Positions 49,893 to 58,456 of a stretch of 64,000 bases of DNA are shown here, piece after piece. The DNA comes from Pseudomonas sp. CCC3.1 (lineage in GTDB: Bacteria; Pseudomonadota; Gammaproteobacteria; Pseudomonadales; Pseudomonadaceae): contig NZ_CP133778.1 of NCBI RefSeq assembly GCF_034347405.1, forward strand, positions 2,604,001 through 2,668,000. The letters run 5' to 3'. The number at the start of each line of letters is the position of its first letter. Positions within the stretch are counted from its first letter, which is position 1. The notes under the pieces were generated by a model that made no database searches, had not been told where the DNA came from, and was given only the letters and a program-made list of their open reading frames with translations. Both the position numbers and the translations under genes were made by a program.

Positions 49893-51263
49893 TCAATCGT
49901 CTTCATCTACGTTTTCTGGGGCAGGGCGCACCCACCCGTGGGTAGCGAAAAGCTCTAAAACATCAACATACTGGGCTTCCGCCCTTCTACGACGAACTTG
50001 CTGGTAGAAGCGATTTTTCGCATCGTCAGTGGGAAGATTCCGAACCCCTGCATCCCGGAGCAAACCGAGCAAAAATCCGGGTGTCGCGCCAGCATCCCAG
50101 CATTGGGAGTTGGTCATGAGCTTATCCAGCAGCATATCGAGCTGCCCGCTACTTAGGTGTCCAGAAAATGGAGCTAGCAGCCTTCTGAACCTTCCTTCTG
50201 ACCCACGAAAGCTACCCGATTCTCCATAGGATTTGACGGCCGGAACCCATAGTTCAGATACTGGCGATATAGCGATCGCTAGCACCAGTTGGTCTTCATC
50301 CATATTTTCGATTGCGTCCAGCAGCGCCTGCCGAAAGGCGGGGACTGAAACGCCGGCCAATATTCGAAAATCAGGCGCATTGGCCGGATCAAAATTTGCC
50401 GCGGTTTCTTGCAGTGCGGTTTGTGTGGCCGGCTGCAATTGATTCCAGAAAGCAGGTAACGCTGCTAGAAATGCTATTGACCGCGGGCGAGTCAGCGGCT
50501 CGGAGTTATCAATCAACCGTGAAATCGTCGTAGACAGATCAGGCCATGCATCAGGCGCTCGGTCACGTAAGGCTATCAAGGAATGGCAAATCTTTGCCTG
50601 GTGAGCCTCCCATTCTGGTGGGACGCCCTTCAATAGTGATTTGGCTAATACCGTGCCGAAGTTCTGCACATTCTGTATCTTGATTCGCTTCAAATAGCGC
50701 TGATCTACGTAGTTGTGGACACGGTCTGGGTCTGCCGGAAATCCTGCGGACTGGACATCCAGGCTGAAGATTTCGTAAATCGCTTTGCCTTGGCGAGGCT
50801 CACGAGACAGAACGCAATCAATGACGTTTACCAGGTGAAGTCTAACCAGTTCTGGTGATGGCTCAAAAAGCGCTGCCTCGGCCGAGAACGCCGGATGTGC
50901 GCACAGGTGTCGATCTTGCCGTAGACGCCCCAGATGCCGCTTGGCAATCCCATCAATGACCTGGGTCGTATCCGCGGCGTGATCAAGTATTTCAGCCTCT
51001 AGGCTGAGCAACTTTGGGATATTGTCTGCCACCGTCGCGGCATCCCATTGCCTGATGAACTCGGTAGCCGCTGCGTCGCCTTCAGCACTGATTTCGCGAT
51101 ATTTAGCTATCAGATCGTAGGCAAGTGCCACCCATAACGAGGTGAGAGACCCTCGAAGTGCGCCGGCCTTGTAGGCTTTTACGGCATCTAGGAAGTACCG
51201 TTTTGAAGCTGAATTGCGAATTTGGGTTACTAAGATGTCCAAATCGACGAAGCCAATGTCCAT
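49893..51263 (-). CDS. HEPN-like protein downstream of hamB
   Basis: 456 residues. The N-terminal 160 have the helical layout of HEPN proteins (RYFLDAVKAYKAGALRGSLT; LVALAYDLI-like helix) and the motif QDRHLCAHPAF, with R118-x4-H123. The rest is a helical repeat-like region (ALLDAIENMDEDQLVLAIAI). It lies 105 bp downstream of the hamB stop in the same direction, so it is probably co-transcribed with hamAB. HEPN next to Hachiman could add RNA cleavage or be an unrelated co-located system. The motif is clear, the role inferred. Confidence 0.75.
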   Translation of the reverse strand: MDIGFVDLDILVTQIRNSASKRYFLDAVKAYKAGALRGSLTSLWVALAYDLIAKYREISAEGDAAATEFIRQWDAATVADNIPKLLSLEAEILDHAADTTQVIDGIAKRHLGRLRQDRHLCAHPAFSAEAALFEPSPELVRLHLVNVIDCVLSREPRQGKAIYEIFSLDVQSAGFPADPDRVHNYVDQRYLKRIKIQNVQNFGTVLAKSLLKGVPPEWEAHQAKICHSLIALRDRAPDAWPDLSTTISRLIDNSEPLTRPRSIAFLAALPAFWNQLQPATQTALQETAANFDPANAPDFRILAGVSVPAFRQALLDAIENMDEDQLVLAIAISPVSELWVPAVKSYGESGSFRGSEGRFRRLLAPFSGHLSSGQLDMLLDKLMTNSQCWDAGATPGFLLGLLRDAGVRNLPTDDAKNRFYQQVRRRRAEAQYVDVLELFATHGWVRPAPENVDEDD

Positions 51264-51384
51264 AAATATCTATGTCCTGCCATTGAGATGATGGTTGATA
51301 GCTGTGCTCTTGGCCTGAGCTCGTCAGACTCGAGTAGCGTTAGCAATTACAAAAAATGGTCCATCACATATCAGGGCCAAACGC

Positions 51385-54369
51385 TCACAGATTGCCGAGG
51401 TCGACGAGTGTGTTGTTGTAGACCAGGTCGCCCAACACGGCATGCCACTGCTCTGGAAAAGCGTTCATGGCTCTGAGGGCTGTTGCTTTGGCGTTTGACG
51501 GATTAACGACGGTGCCATCACGCTTATGGACATCACCTAACATGACGTAGGCTCTGCGGTGTCTTACACCCGCGGTCGCGAAAAGCTTCCCCTCACGGGA
51601 AGGCACACCAAACTTAAGGTGTTCGGTAAATGCCGTCACCCCTTCATGAATGACGATTCCACGCTCCAGCAAAATACGAGAGAGGAGGGTGATGCCTTGT
51701 TCTACGATGCTCTCCAGCGAATATGATGTCGCGCGCGAGTGAACCGCCAACAGGTCATCGACTTTCAACTGCGTTGATTCAGCGATTCCGTAAAACGATG
51801 CCCCCGCCATCCACAGACGCACGATTTCAAAAAACTTAGGTTTTACCGTCACGGGGTGCTGATTTTCATCAAGCCGGAACGCGGACTTCACATCACTCTG
51901 CAGCTCTTGATCCTGCCATGCCCATTCAAGAATCGTGGTTCGAAGATCATCTGAGGAGGGATCCATTGGCGCTGACCAATCCGCCAGGGCTGGAAGCAAT
52001 AGTTGTTCTACAGATGCGAGCAGCCGAACCTTGGTACCCGTCTCTTTGATCCACGCGAGCTTGCCCTGCGCACGTAAAGACAGCAGACGTACAGCTCGGA
52101 GTTCGAACACAGATCTCAAGGTGCCGGCAGATCCGGGTGGCTGCTGATGCGCCGCGAATGTGTGTGAGGCCAGATCCGTGGCCAGCCTGACGAAATCGTT
52201 GTCCCCAAGCTCTTCCCCAATAAGCTCCAACAGCGTCGAATCCACTCCGTCCACAAGAGGATGAATAACGGCATTGGCCTCTAAGAACTCATTGGTAAGG
52301 ACAATATTGTGGATTGATAAGTGATTTTCCAGATTCCGGATCAGTGTGCGCAATGCGCCCCTCAGAGTCTCGCCTGGGCCAGCTGTCGCCACGGGCTCAA
52401 CTAAGCCCCATTGGTCTGCATTGGCGCAGATGACCAGCCCTTTGGTGTTGGCACCTGCGCGTCCAGCGCGACCTACAAGGTTTTTGATATCCCTTGCGAG
52501 CATATCTACCGGCTTGCCCTTGCCTTGACGCCGCTGCACCGAATACAGCACCAAGGATCGGATAGGTAGGTTTACACCTTCAGCAAGTGTACTTGTGCAA
52601 ACAACAAGGTGGATATGGCGCTCGCGCAGCAACTCCTCGAGTACCTCGCGGGTCTCTTGGGGAATGTCGCCATGGTGAAGGACTGCTCCATTTCTTACAG
52701 AGCGTGCCCCGATCCAAGACGAGCCAAATTCAGTCTCTAGATAATTGATTCGACTTTCCAGTTTTTCCAGGTTTGCAAAAGCGATCGGATTGGGCAGTGA
52801 AAGCGGAAAAGATAACTGGGCGATTAGCTCCTCAGCTAATCCTATCGCCCCTTGACTCCCTCTTTTATTCGCTGCAAAAACCGCAGTGGTTCCCATCGTT
52901 AAGACCTTGCGGGCCGCTGCAATCGCAAGCGTCTTAACTGAGTTGAACGTGTAGGTTTTGTTCCGGCCTGTGGCGGGGTTTATGTACTGAAAATGGCTTC
53001 GATCCAGAAAACCGTAAATACCATATTGGCGCTGATCGGGCTCATGAGGGTGCATGTCGAGACGAACTGATTTTGACGCGCCTGCCCCCTGAGAGCGCAA
53101 CACTGCAAATTCGGCAATCGCGGGTCGATAGGTGCTTCTGATAACCGTCTGTTCGTTCCCCCCCAGCCACGCGTTAATTTCTTCGATGTTGGGAACGATC
53201 GCTGACATGAACACGAAGCGGATCGGATTGATGACGCGTGCTTTCATTCGTGCGAGAAGTAATTCGAGCCCAATGCCACGACCTGAGCTATCCAGAAGAT
53301 GCCCTTCATCACAGATCACCAGCGATACACGTTGGGCGAACGATGGGTCAGCGCTGAGAACTCCGGACAATGATTCGGGAGTGGCGACCAATGCGCGTAT
53401 TTGATCCAACCCGTGCATCTCGTCCCGCGAAGGGACGGTGCCACCATAAGCGCAGCGAGACGGTAAACCCATTGCGTTGAGTCTGCGGACAAGTGAGCTT
53501 CTTAGCTCAGATGCCAGCGAGCGATAAGGCACAACCATGATTGCGACATGTTGCGGATTCAAGTTGAGGTGCCAGTAAAGCAAGGTTTCGCACAGCGTTG
53601 TTTTGCCCGCGCCGGTGGGCATCTGCAAAGCATAGCTTTGGTTGTTTTCGAGCAATCCACCCTGGATGGCTTGTATCTGCGACGGGAAAAACTCCCAAGT
53701 CGATGGCTTGCGATCAAGGAAGGAGTTGACCAGTGGTGTCCAGAATGGATTCGCGCCTTGGGGTAACACCGCACGGACATTTGATGCATGGAATCGAGTA
53801 AGGAGTTTACTGAGCAATGCAGCGGCAACCCAAGCGTCTGGCCCTTCCAGCAGAGCATCTTTTTCGACCTGAACGGCCGCCTCGACATCACTGGCAAGGG
53901 CCACCAAATTACCGGTTCTTAAGTGTTCCTGCAGTGCATGTGCTGCCGCAGATCGCAGCTGCAGTGGACGTGCCAAAAAGTCGTAGCAAGCAGCTCTCAA
54001 GCTCTGAGGCGAGTCAGGGATGGCCGATTGGCGCATTGCGAGGCAGGCGGAAGCCGGGAAATCTCCGAAATAGAATGCTGCAGCTGCGAACAGGGCTGCC
54101 TCGTCTTGGGCGATTCCCAGCTGTACCAATTGCACCGATGGCAATTCTTTTGAGAACTGAAGGAAAGCATTTCCTAGCTGAGCCCAGTCAGCGCTAGAAG
54201 TGTCTGTTCCGCGAGCCGCCTCGAAAAGTTCACCAACCAGAGATATGTAGTAATCCTCAAGCCGATTGCTGATGCGTGCGAGCTCCATCGGCATCTGTGT
54301 TATCGAGAAATGACCAAGATGACGAGCCATGTCTGCGTTATTGATCCACGTTTGAAGTGCCGCTCGCAT
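51385..54369 (-). CDS. hamB: Hachiman helicase HamB
   Basis: About 994 residues, a Ski2-like SF2 helicase. Walker A is MPTGAGKTTLCE (about 250-260), motif Ia is VPYRSLASELR, the DExH box is ICDEGHLLDS (about 352), motif III is FMSAIVPN and motif VI is NLVGRAGRAGANTKG. The ATG at 54369 is 2 bp after the hamA stop; a TTG at 54375 would overlap it. Published Hachiman work shows that HamB holds the HamA nuclease inactive and releases it on DNA damage or phage infection. Pairing with a DUF1837-like gene immediately upstream supports the call. Confidence 0.88.
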   Translation of the reverse strand: MRAALQTWINNADMARHLGHFSITQMPMELARISNRLEDYYISLVGELFEAARGTDTSSADWAQLGNAFLQFSKELPSVQLVQLGIAQDEAALFAAAAFYFGDFPASACLAMRQSAIPDSPQSLRAACYDFLARPLQLRSAAAHALQEHLRTGNLVALASDVEAAVQVEKDALLEGPDAWVAAALLSKLLTRFHASNVRAVLPQGANPFWTPLVNSFLDRKPSTWEFFPSQIQAIQGGLLENNQSYALQMPTGAGKTTLCETLLYWHLNLNPQHVAIMVVPYRSLASELRSSLVRRLNAMGLPSRCAYGGTVPSRDEMHGLDQIRALVATPESLSGVLSADPSFAQRVSLVICDEGHLLDSSGRGIGLELLLARMKARVINPIRFVFMSAIVPNIEEINAWLGGNEQTVIRSTYRPAIAEFAVLRSQGAGASKSVRLDMHPHEPDQRQYGIYGFLDRSHFQYINPATGRNKTYTFNSVKTLAIAAARKVLTMGTTAVFAANKRGSQGAIGLAEELIAQLSFPLSLPNPIAFANLEKLESRINYLETEFGSSWIGARSVRNGAVLHHGDIPQETREVLEELLRERHIHLVVCTSTLAEGVNLPIRSLVLYSVQRRQGKGKPVDMLARDIKNLVGRAGRAGANTKGLVICANADQWGLVEPVATAGPGETLRGALRTLIRNLENHLSIHNIVLTNEFLEANAVIHPLVDGVDSTLLELIGEELGDNDFVRLATDLASHTFAAHQQPPGSAGTLRSVFELRAVRLLSLRAQGKLAWIKETGTKVRLLASVEQLLLPALADWSAPMDPSSDDLRTTILEWAWQDQELQSDVKSAFRLDENQHPVTVKPKFFEIVRLWMAGASFYGIAESTQLKVDDLLAVHSRATSYSLESIVEQGITLLSRILLERGIVIHEGVTAFTEHLKFGVPSREGKLFATAGVRHRRAYVMLGDVHKRDGTVVNPSNAKATALRAMNAFPEQWHAVLGDLVYNNTLVDLGNL

Positions 54370-54371
54370 AG

Positions 54372-55166
54372 TCAAATCACCGAAGCGCGTGCAGCTTGGA
54401 ACGCGGCGTTATAGGTGGCGTGTAGGTCTGGAACGGAGATAACGACTAGGGTGAAATCGTCACTTGCTGTAGTGGGTGCAGTCGCGAGTTCTGCGGTGAG
54501 CAAGCTTTCACAGATGACGGCAACGGCGCGGTAGCGCTTGGTCGCAGATGGAGCGTCAACCGCATTTATAAAGCGGTTCAACAGCGGAATATTCACATCA
54601 CCAAGATCTTCAGTAATGGATCGTTCGCGCAGCCAAACCAAGGTCTTGGCAAGCCGGCTTACCCGATCCGTTTCACAGTCCTTGATTGCGGTGGCTATGG
54701 GATTTGACAGAGCAGAAGTGGATTTGAGCTTAACCTCGGAGCACAGGATGACATCGTTCGCGCTCGCATTGGGGTGATCGGGCATCAGGAAATGGATGAC
54801 ATCCGATTTGGGGGCCGGTTTAGTCCTATCCTGTTTGAGCCGCCATTTCTTGGGGCCTATCGCTTCGGCCGGATGCTCCTTGGCTGACTGATAGAAATAA
54901 CCTAGCACCTCACCAAAATCGCCAGCCATGGTTGATCCTGCGTCCGGAAGCTTGCTGGAGAGAACTTCAGCAAGCGACAGTCCGGTGCGCGCGGCGGAAC
55001 GGTGGAGTAGGTCATCAGTGATGTAGCAACGACGCAATGGCTCGGCAAGCGTCGCTTGCAGGAGCGCGACATGCGCGGCACTCATCCGAACTAGAACGTA
55101 GGGATCTTCTTGGCTGTGCGGAAACCAAGGCACGGCATTGCCAAAGTCGAACAGGAGATCATCCAT
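54372..55166 (-). CDS. hamA: Hachiman nuclease HamA (DUF1837-like)
   Basis: 264 residues with a PD-(D/E)XK-like core: AGDFGEVLGYFY (E86), APKSDVIHFL (D122) and LCSEVKLKST (E144, K146), the layout of HamA/DUF1837. HamA is the DNA-degrading effector of Hachiman. hamB starts at its stop codon and an HEPN-like gene follows hamB. An IS66 element inserted about 343 bp upstream may have replaced or separated the original promoter. Identity is from recognised motifs and the partner gene. Confidence 0.87.
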   Translation of the reverse strand: MDDLLFDFGNAVPWFPHSQEDPYVLVRMSAAHVALLQATLAEPLRRCYITDDLLHRSAARTGLSLAEVLSSKLPDAGSTMAGDFGEVLGYFYQSAKEHPAEAIGPKKWRLKQDRTKPAPKSDVIHFLMPDHPNASANDVILCSEVKLKSTSALSNPIATAIKDCETDRVSRLAKTLVWLRERSITEDLGDVNIPLLNRFINAVDAPSATKRYRAVAVICESLLTAELATAPTTASDDFTLVVISVPDLHATYNAAFQAARASVI

Positions 55167-55509
55167 GATTGCGATCCATATTTACCGCTGATGCCGGTAT
55201 GGCGTGCTCGGAACTGAACGGCGGTAGCTGACCGCCATCTTGCCATGCTGGATCTATAGATCACCAGTGACCTCCCAGCGTTTCGAGAACTATTTGCTGC
55301 TCTGTATGAGGGAGGATCAGAGCCACCTAAAACATCAGACGAAATGGTCAATGGCCTCCCGTAACATCTAGCAGAGAAGCCTCGGTTACAAGGTGGCCAG
55401 CTGCATTGCCGTTTGTTGGTCAGTAACAAGCCCGGAAATCCAGCGACCGCGCAAAGCTGCCAGGATCGCAGGGATTTTCGCTCACCGCCAGCAAACGCGA
55501 TGATTGGTC
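55167..55509. other. hamA upstream region cut off by the IS66 element
   Basis: About 343 bases with no credible gene; the hamA promoter should be here. The left IS66 end begins just beyond it. No operator or terminator was recognised. Confidence 0.45.
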
Positions 55510-55517
55510 GTTTAATG
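55510..55517. repeat. 8-bp target duplication, left copy
   Basis: GTTTAATG directly precedes the left IS66 end and is repeated exactly at 60101-60108, directly after the outer right end. Eight base pairs is the characteristic IS66 target duplication. Confidence 0.93.
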
Positions 55518-55542
55518 GTAAGCGTCTGCCAAACACACCTTC
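55518..55542 (+). repeat. IS66 left inverted repeat
   Basis: It begins GTAAGCG and ends ACACACCTTC. It matches the complement of the internal right end at 22 of 24 positions and the outer right end at 20 of 24. Confidence 0.92.
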
Positions 55543-55560
55543 AGAATCCCCAGATTAAGG

Positions 55561-55598
55561 GCGATGGTGTCCACCTAAAAATACGTGGACACCATCGT
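55561..55598 (+). promoter_or_regulatory. 12-bp hairpin in the tnpA leader
   Basis: GATGGTGTCCAC (55563-55574) pairs perfectly with GTGGACACCATC (55585-55596) around a 10-nt CTAAAAATAC loop, and the stem extends by further pairs. It lies between the left end and tnpA. It may block read-through transcription from flanking genes into the transposase, or act as a binding site. No T-run follows. Confidence 0.6.
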
Positions 55599-55617
55599 CC
55601 TCAATTCAAGGAATACC

Positions 55618-55941
55618 ATGCGACAGCGCACTTCTTATCCCAAACCCTTCAAGGCCCAGGTTGTCCAAGAATGCTTGAACCCTGACGTATCAATTGCCAG
55701 CGTAGCTCTGCGACACGGCATCAACGCCAATCTGGTTCGAAAGTGGATTCCCATCTATCGCGACCAACAAGCGTCTGTCTTACCTGCATTTATACCGTTG
55801 AAGCTTGAGGCCGCAGCGATACCGGTTCGACAGGCTGTAGCCCGCATCGATATTCCCTCCGGACAACAAACACTCACTGTGAAGTGGCCGATCTGCGACC
55901 CAGAAGGCTGCGCACGTTTCATTCGCAGCCTCTCGCAATGA
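55618..55941 (+). CDS. tnpA: IS66 accessory protein TnpA
   Basis: About 107 residues from ATG 55618 (AAGGA upstream). It is an HTH protein (FKAQVVQECLNPDVSIASVA, HGINANLVRKWIP), typical of IS66 Orf1. It ends in an ATGA overlap with tnpB. Required for transposition together with TnpB and TnpC in studied IS66 elements. Confidence 0.92.
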   Translation: MRQRTSYPKPFKAQVVQECLNPDVSIASVALRHGINANLVRKWIPIYRDQQASVLPAFIPLKLEAAAIPVRQAVARIDIPSGQQTLTVKWPICDPEGCARFIRSLSQ

Positions 55942-56273
55942 TACGCATCGACGCCATCTGGCTCGCCACCGAGCCCATGGACATGCGCGCTGGCACCGAA
56001 ACTGCGCTGTCCCGCGTGGTGGCGGTGTTCGGTGCGGCGAAGCCGCACTGCGCTTATCTGTTCGCCAATCGCCGAGCCAACCGGATGAAGGTGCTGGTGC
56101 ACGATGGCGTGGGCATTTGGCTTGCCGCAAGGCGCTTGAACCAAGGCAAGTTTCACTGGCCTGGCACTCATCGCGGCCAGGAAGTTGAACTCGACGCTGA
56201 ACAACTGCAAGCGCTGGTGCTCGGTTTACGATGGCAGCGTGTTGGTGCGAACGGCGTCATTACAGTGATTTAG
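55938..56273 (+). CDS. tnpB: IS66 accessory protein TnpB
   Basis: 111 residues, an IS66 Orf2-like protein. The family signature is WLATEPMDMRAGTETALSRV, then AYLFANRRANRMKVLVHDG and LARRLNQGKFHWP-like sequence. The start ATG 55938 overlaps the tnpA stop as ATGA, so translation is coupled. Confidence 0.95.
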   Translation: MIRIDAIWLATEPMDMRAGTETALSRVVAVFGAAKPHCAYLFANRRANRMKVLVHDGVGIWLAARRLNQGKFHWPGTHRGQEVELDAEQLQALVLGLRWQRVGANGVITVI

Positions 56274-56322
56274 CCATGCCTTTCAGCTGTGGCGGATGAG
56301 TTGCTTTGGTAAAATCCACGGC

Positions 56323-57849
56323 ATGACTTCGTCGCCCAATCTCGAGCAAATGACACCCGACCAACTGCGCGCACTCGCGGCGCAGTTGCTGTCGAAGGTC
56401 GACTCCATGGGCCGAAAGATTCATCGTGACGAGACAATCATCGAACAGCTCTCTCACGAAATCGCCATCCTCAAACGCCACAAGTTCGCCAAGCGCAGCG
56501 AACAGATCAGCCCGGCACAAGGCAGCTTGCTGAATGACTTGCTCAACACCGACCTTGAAGCTATCGAGGCAGAACTGAACGCGCTTCGTCCTGCTACGGC
56601 GTCAAACGAAACCCGCCAAAAGCCCAAACGCACGCCACTGCCACCGCAGTTTCCTCGTACTGTCATTCGTCACGAGCCAGAGAGCACCTGGTGCGCTTGC
56701 GGCTGCCAGCTTCAGCGCATCGGCGAAGACGTCAGCGAGAAGCTGGATTACACACCGGGCGTGTTCACCGTTGAGCAGCATGTACGTGGCAAGTGGGCCT
56801 GCCGTCAGTGCGAAACACTGATCCAGGCGTCGGTGCCCGCCCAGGTCATCGACAAGGGCATCCCCACTGCCGGTCTATTGGCTCATGTAATGGTGGCCAA
56901 GTTTGCCGACCATCTGCCTCTGTATCGGCAGGAAAAGATTTTTGGCCGTGCAGGCCTGGCGATCCCACGCTCAACACTGGCTCAGTGGGTGGGCCAAACC
57001 GGCGTGCAACTCCAGCCGCTGGTGGATGCACTGCGGGAGGTCGTACTCGCCCAGCGAGTCGTGCATTCCGATGAAACGCCCGTGCAGATGCTGGCGCCCG
57101 GCGAGAAGAAAACGCACCGAGCGTATGTCTGGGCTTACTGCACCACGCCGTTCTCGACACTGAAAGCCGTGGTCTACGACTTCAGCCCCAGCCGTGCTGG
57201 CGAACATGCACGCAACTTCCTTGGCACATGGAACGGCAAGCTGGTCTGCGATGACTTCGCGGGTTACAAGGCCAGCTTCGAGCTGGGCACCACCGAAATT
57301 GGCTGCATGGCACACGCCCGGCGCAAGTTCTTTGACCTGCATGTGGCAAACAAAAGCCAACTGGCTGAACAGGCACTTCACTCAATCGGCGGCCTGTACG
57401 AGATCGAGCGGCAAGCCAAAGACATGAACGATGAAGACCGCAGGCGATTACGTCAGGAAATAGCGGTGCCCATTGCAGGAAAGTTGCATGAGTGGATGCT
57501 GGCTCAGCGTGAGCTTGTACCAGAAGGCTCGGCGACGGCCAAGGCCTTAGATTACAGCCTGAAACGCTGGGTAGCGCTGACGCGTTACCTAGATGATGGT
57601 GCTGTGCCCATCGACAATAACCCGGTCGAAAACACGATCAGGCCATGGGCGCTTGGGCGTTCCAATTGGCTGTTCGCCGGATCTCTGCGCGGCGGCAAAC
57701 GGGCGGCAGCAATCATGAGCCTCATCCAGTCGGTACGCATGAACGGGCATGATCCATATGCTTATCTCAAGGATGTGCTGATGCGGTTGCCAACGCAGCA
57801 GGCCAGTGAGATCGACCAACTGTTGCCGCATCAGTGGATGCGCGCTTAA
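56323..57849 (+). CDS. tnpC: IS66 transposase TnpC
   Basis: About 508 residues from ATG 56323 (an in-frame ATG at 56296 would add nine). Coiled coil at the N-terminus (LRALAAQLLSKVDSMGRKIH), zinc-binding CACGCQ...CRQCE, DDE core (VVHSDETPVQML; LVCDDFAGYKASFE; IDNNPVENTIRPWALGRSNW) and the IS66 C-terminal SLIQSVRMNGHDPYAYLKDV. Motifs and length are intact, so the element may be active and able to move itself and its passengers. Confidence 0.95.
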   Translation: MTSSPNLEQMTPDQLRALAAQLLSKVDSMGRKIHRDETIIEQLSHEIAILKRHKFAKRSEQISPAQGSLLNDLLNTDLEAIEAELNALRPATASNETRQKPKRTPLPPQFPRTVIRHEPESTWCACGCQLQRIGEDVSEKLDYTPGVFTVEQHVRGKWACRQCETLIQASVPAQVIDKGIPTAGLLAHVMVAKFADHLPLYRQEKIFGRAGLAIPRSTLAQWVGQTGVQLQPLVDALREVVLAQRVVHSDETPVQMLAPGEKKTHRAYVWAYCTTPFSTLKAVVYDFSPSRAGEHARNFLGTWNGKLVCDDFAGYKASFELGTTEIGCMAHARRKFFDLHVANKSQLAEQALHSIGGLYEIERQAKDMNDEDRRRLRQEIAVPIAGKLHEWMLAQRELVPEGSATAKALDYSLKRWVALTRYLDDGAVPIDNNPVENTIRPWALGRSNWLFAGSLRGGKRAAAIMSLIQSVRMNGHDPYAYLKDVLMRLPTQQASEIDQLLPHQWMRA

Positions 57850-57924
57850 TGTGCGCAAGGCAACTTGTTTTTCGGTTGAGGCAGGCCGTGTGCATTCAAG
57901 ATGACATTCAAAGAAAGGATACCC

Positions 57925-58380
57925 ATGGATAATGCTTCAGAGGTAGAGCCGGGCGCTGAGAAAATCATCGGGCATTGCGACGGATGTGGTCATGAAACCA
58001 GAACCTTTCGCGGGTTCGTTAATGACCAAGACGGTGCGTACGCAGTTTACCTTTGCACGTATACAGCGTCTCATCCCGAGTTAGGTGTTGACATGGCCAT
58101 AAGCATGGGAGGCTGGGGAGTGGGCAATGAACCCTCGCTCAAACAGTGTGTTGCTCTGGAGTGGCGTCAGAGTGAAACCGGGCCAGGCTGTCGAGTAATA
58201 GATGCTTCTGACTCTCGATGGCACGGTACTGACCTCCTTGGAAGGATGCTGAGTAGAGAGCAAGCCATGAACTCCGCTAAAGCGACAGAGGCGTTTGCTG
58301 TTACTGATGCCATTTGGCAAAGTGACCAGCGCTTGGCGGCAGCGCTTGATAGACCGAACTGCGGCGAGCATGCTGGCTAG
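57925..58380 (+). CDS. Small passenger gene of the IS66 element
   Basis: 151 residues from ATG 57925, preceded by AAAGGA. A CxxC pair (CDGCGHETR, near residue 20) may bind zinc; the remainder is mixed alpha/beta (VDMAISMGGWGVGNEPS; KQCVALEWRQ). No family recognised. It lies between tnpC and the internal right end, so it belongs to the ancestral IS66 unit. Function unknown; possible role in regulation of the element or of the host response. Confidence 0.7.
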   Translation: MDNASEVEPGAEKIIGHCDGCGHETRTFRGFVNDQDGAYAVYLCTYTASHPELGVDMAISMGGWGVGNEPSLKQCVALEWRQSETGPGCRVIDASDSRWHGTDLLGRMLSREQAMNSAKATEAFAVTDAIWQSDQRLAAALDRPNCGEHAG

Positions 58381-58401
58381 GCCATTGTTGCAATCGGATT
58401 T

Positions 58402-58427
58402 GAAAGGTGTGTTGGGCAGCCGCTTAC
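58402..58427 (-). repeat. Internal IS66 right inverted repeat
   Basis: The complement begins GTAAGCGGCTGCCCAACACA and matches the left end at 22 of 24 positions, better than the outer right end does. It lies between the small passenger and the caspase gene. It marks the probable ancestral right end of the element. Confidence 0.88.
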
Positions 58428-58456
58428 CCTGTTTTTTTGACCTGTATGGAGCAAGG

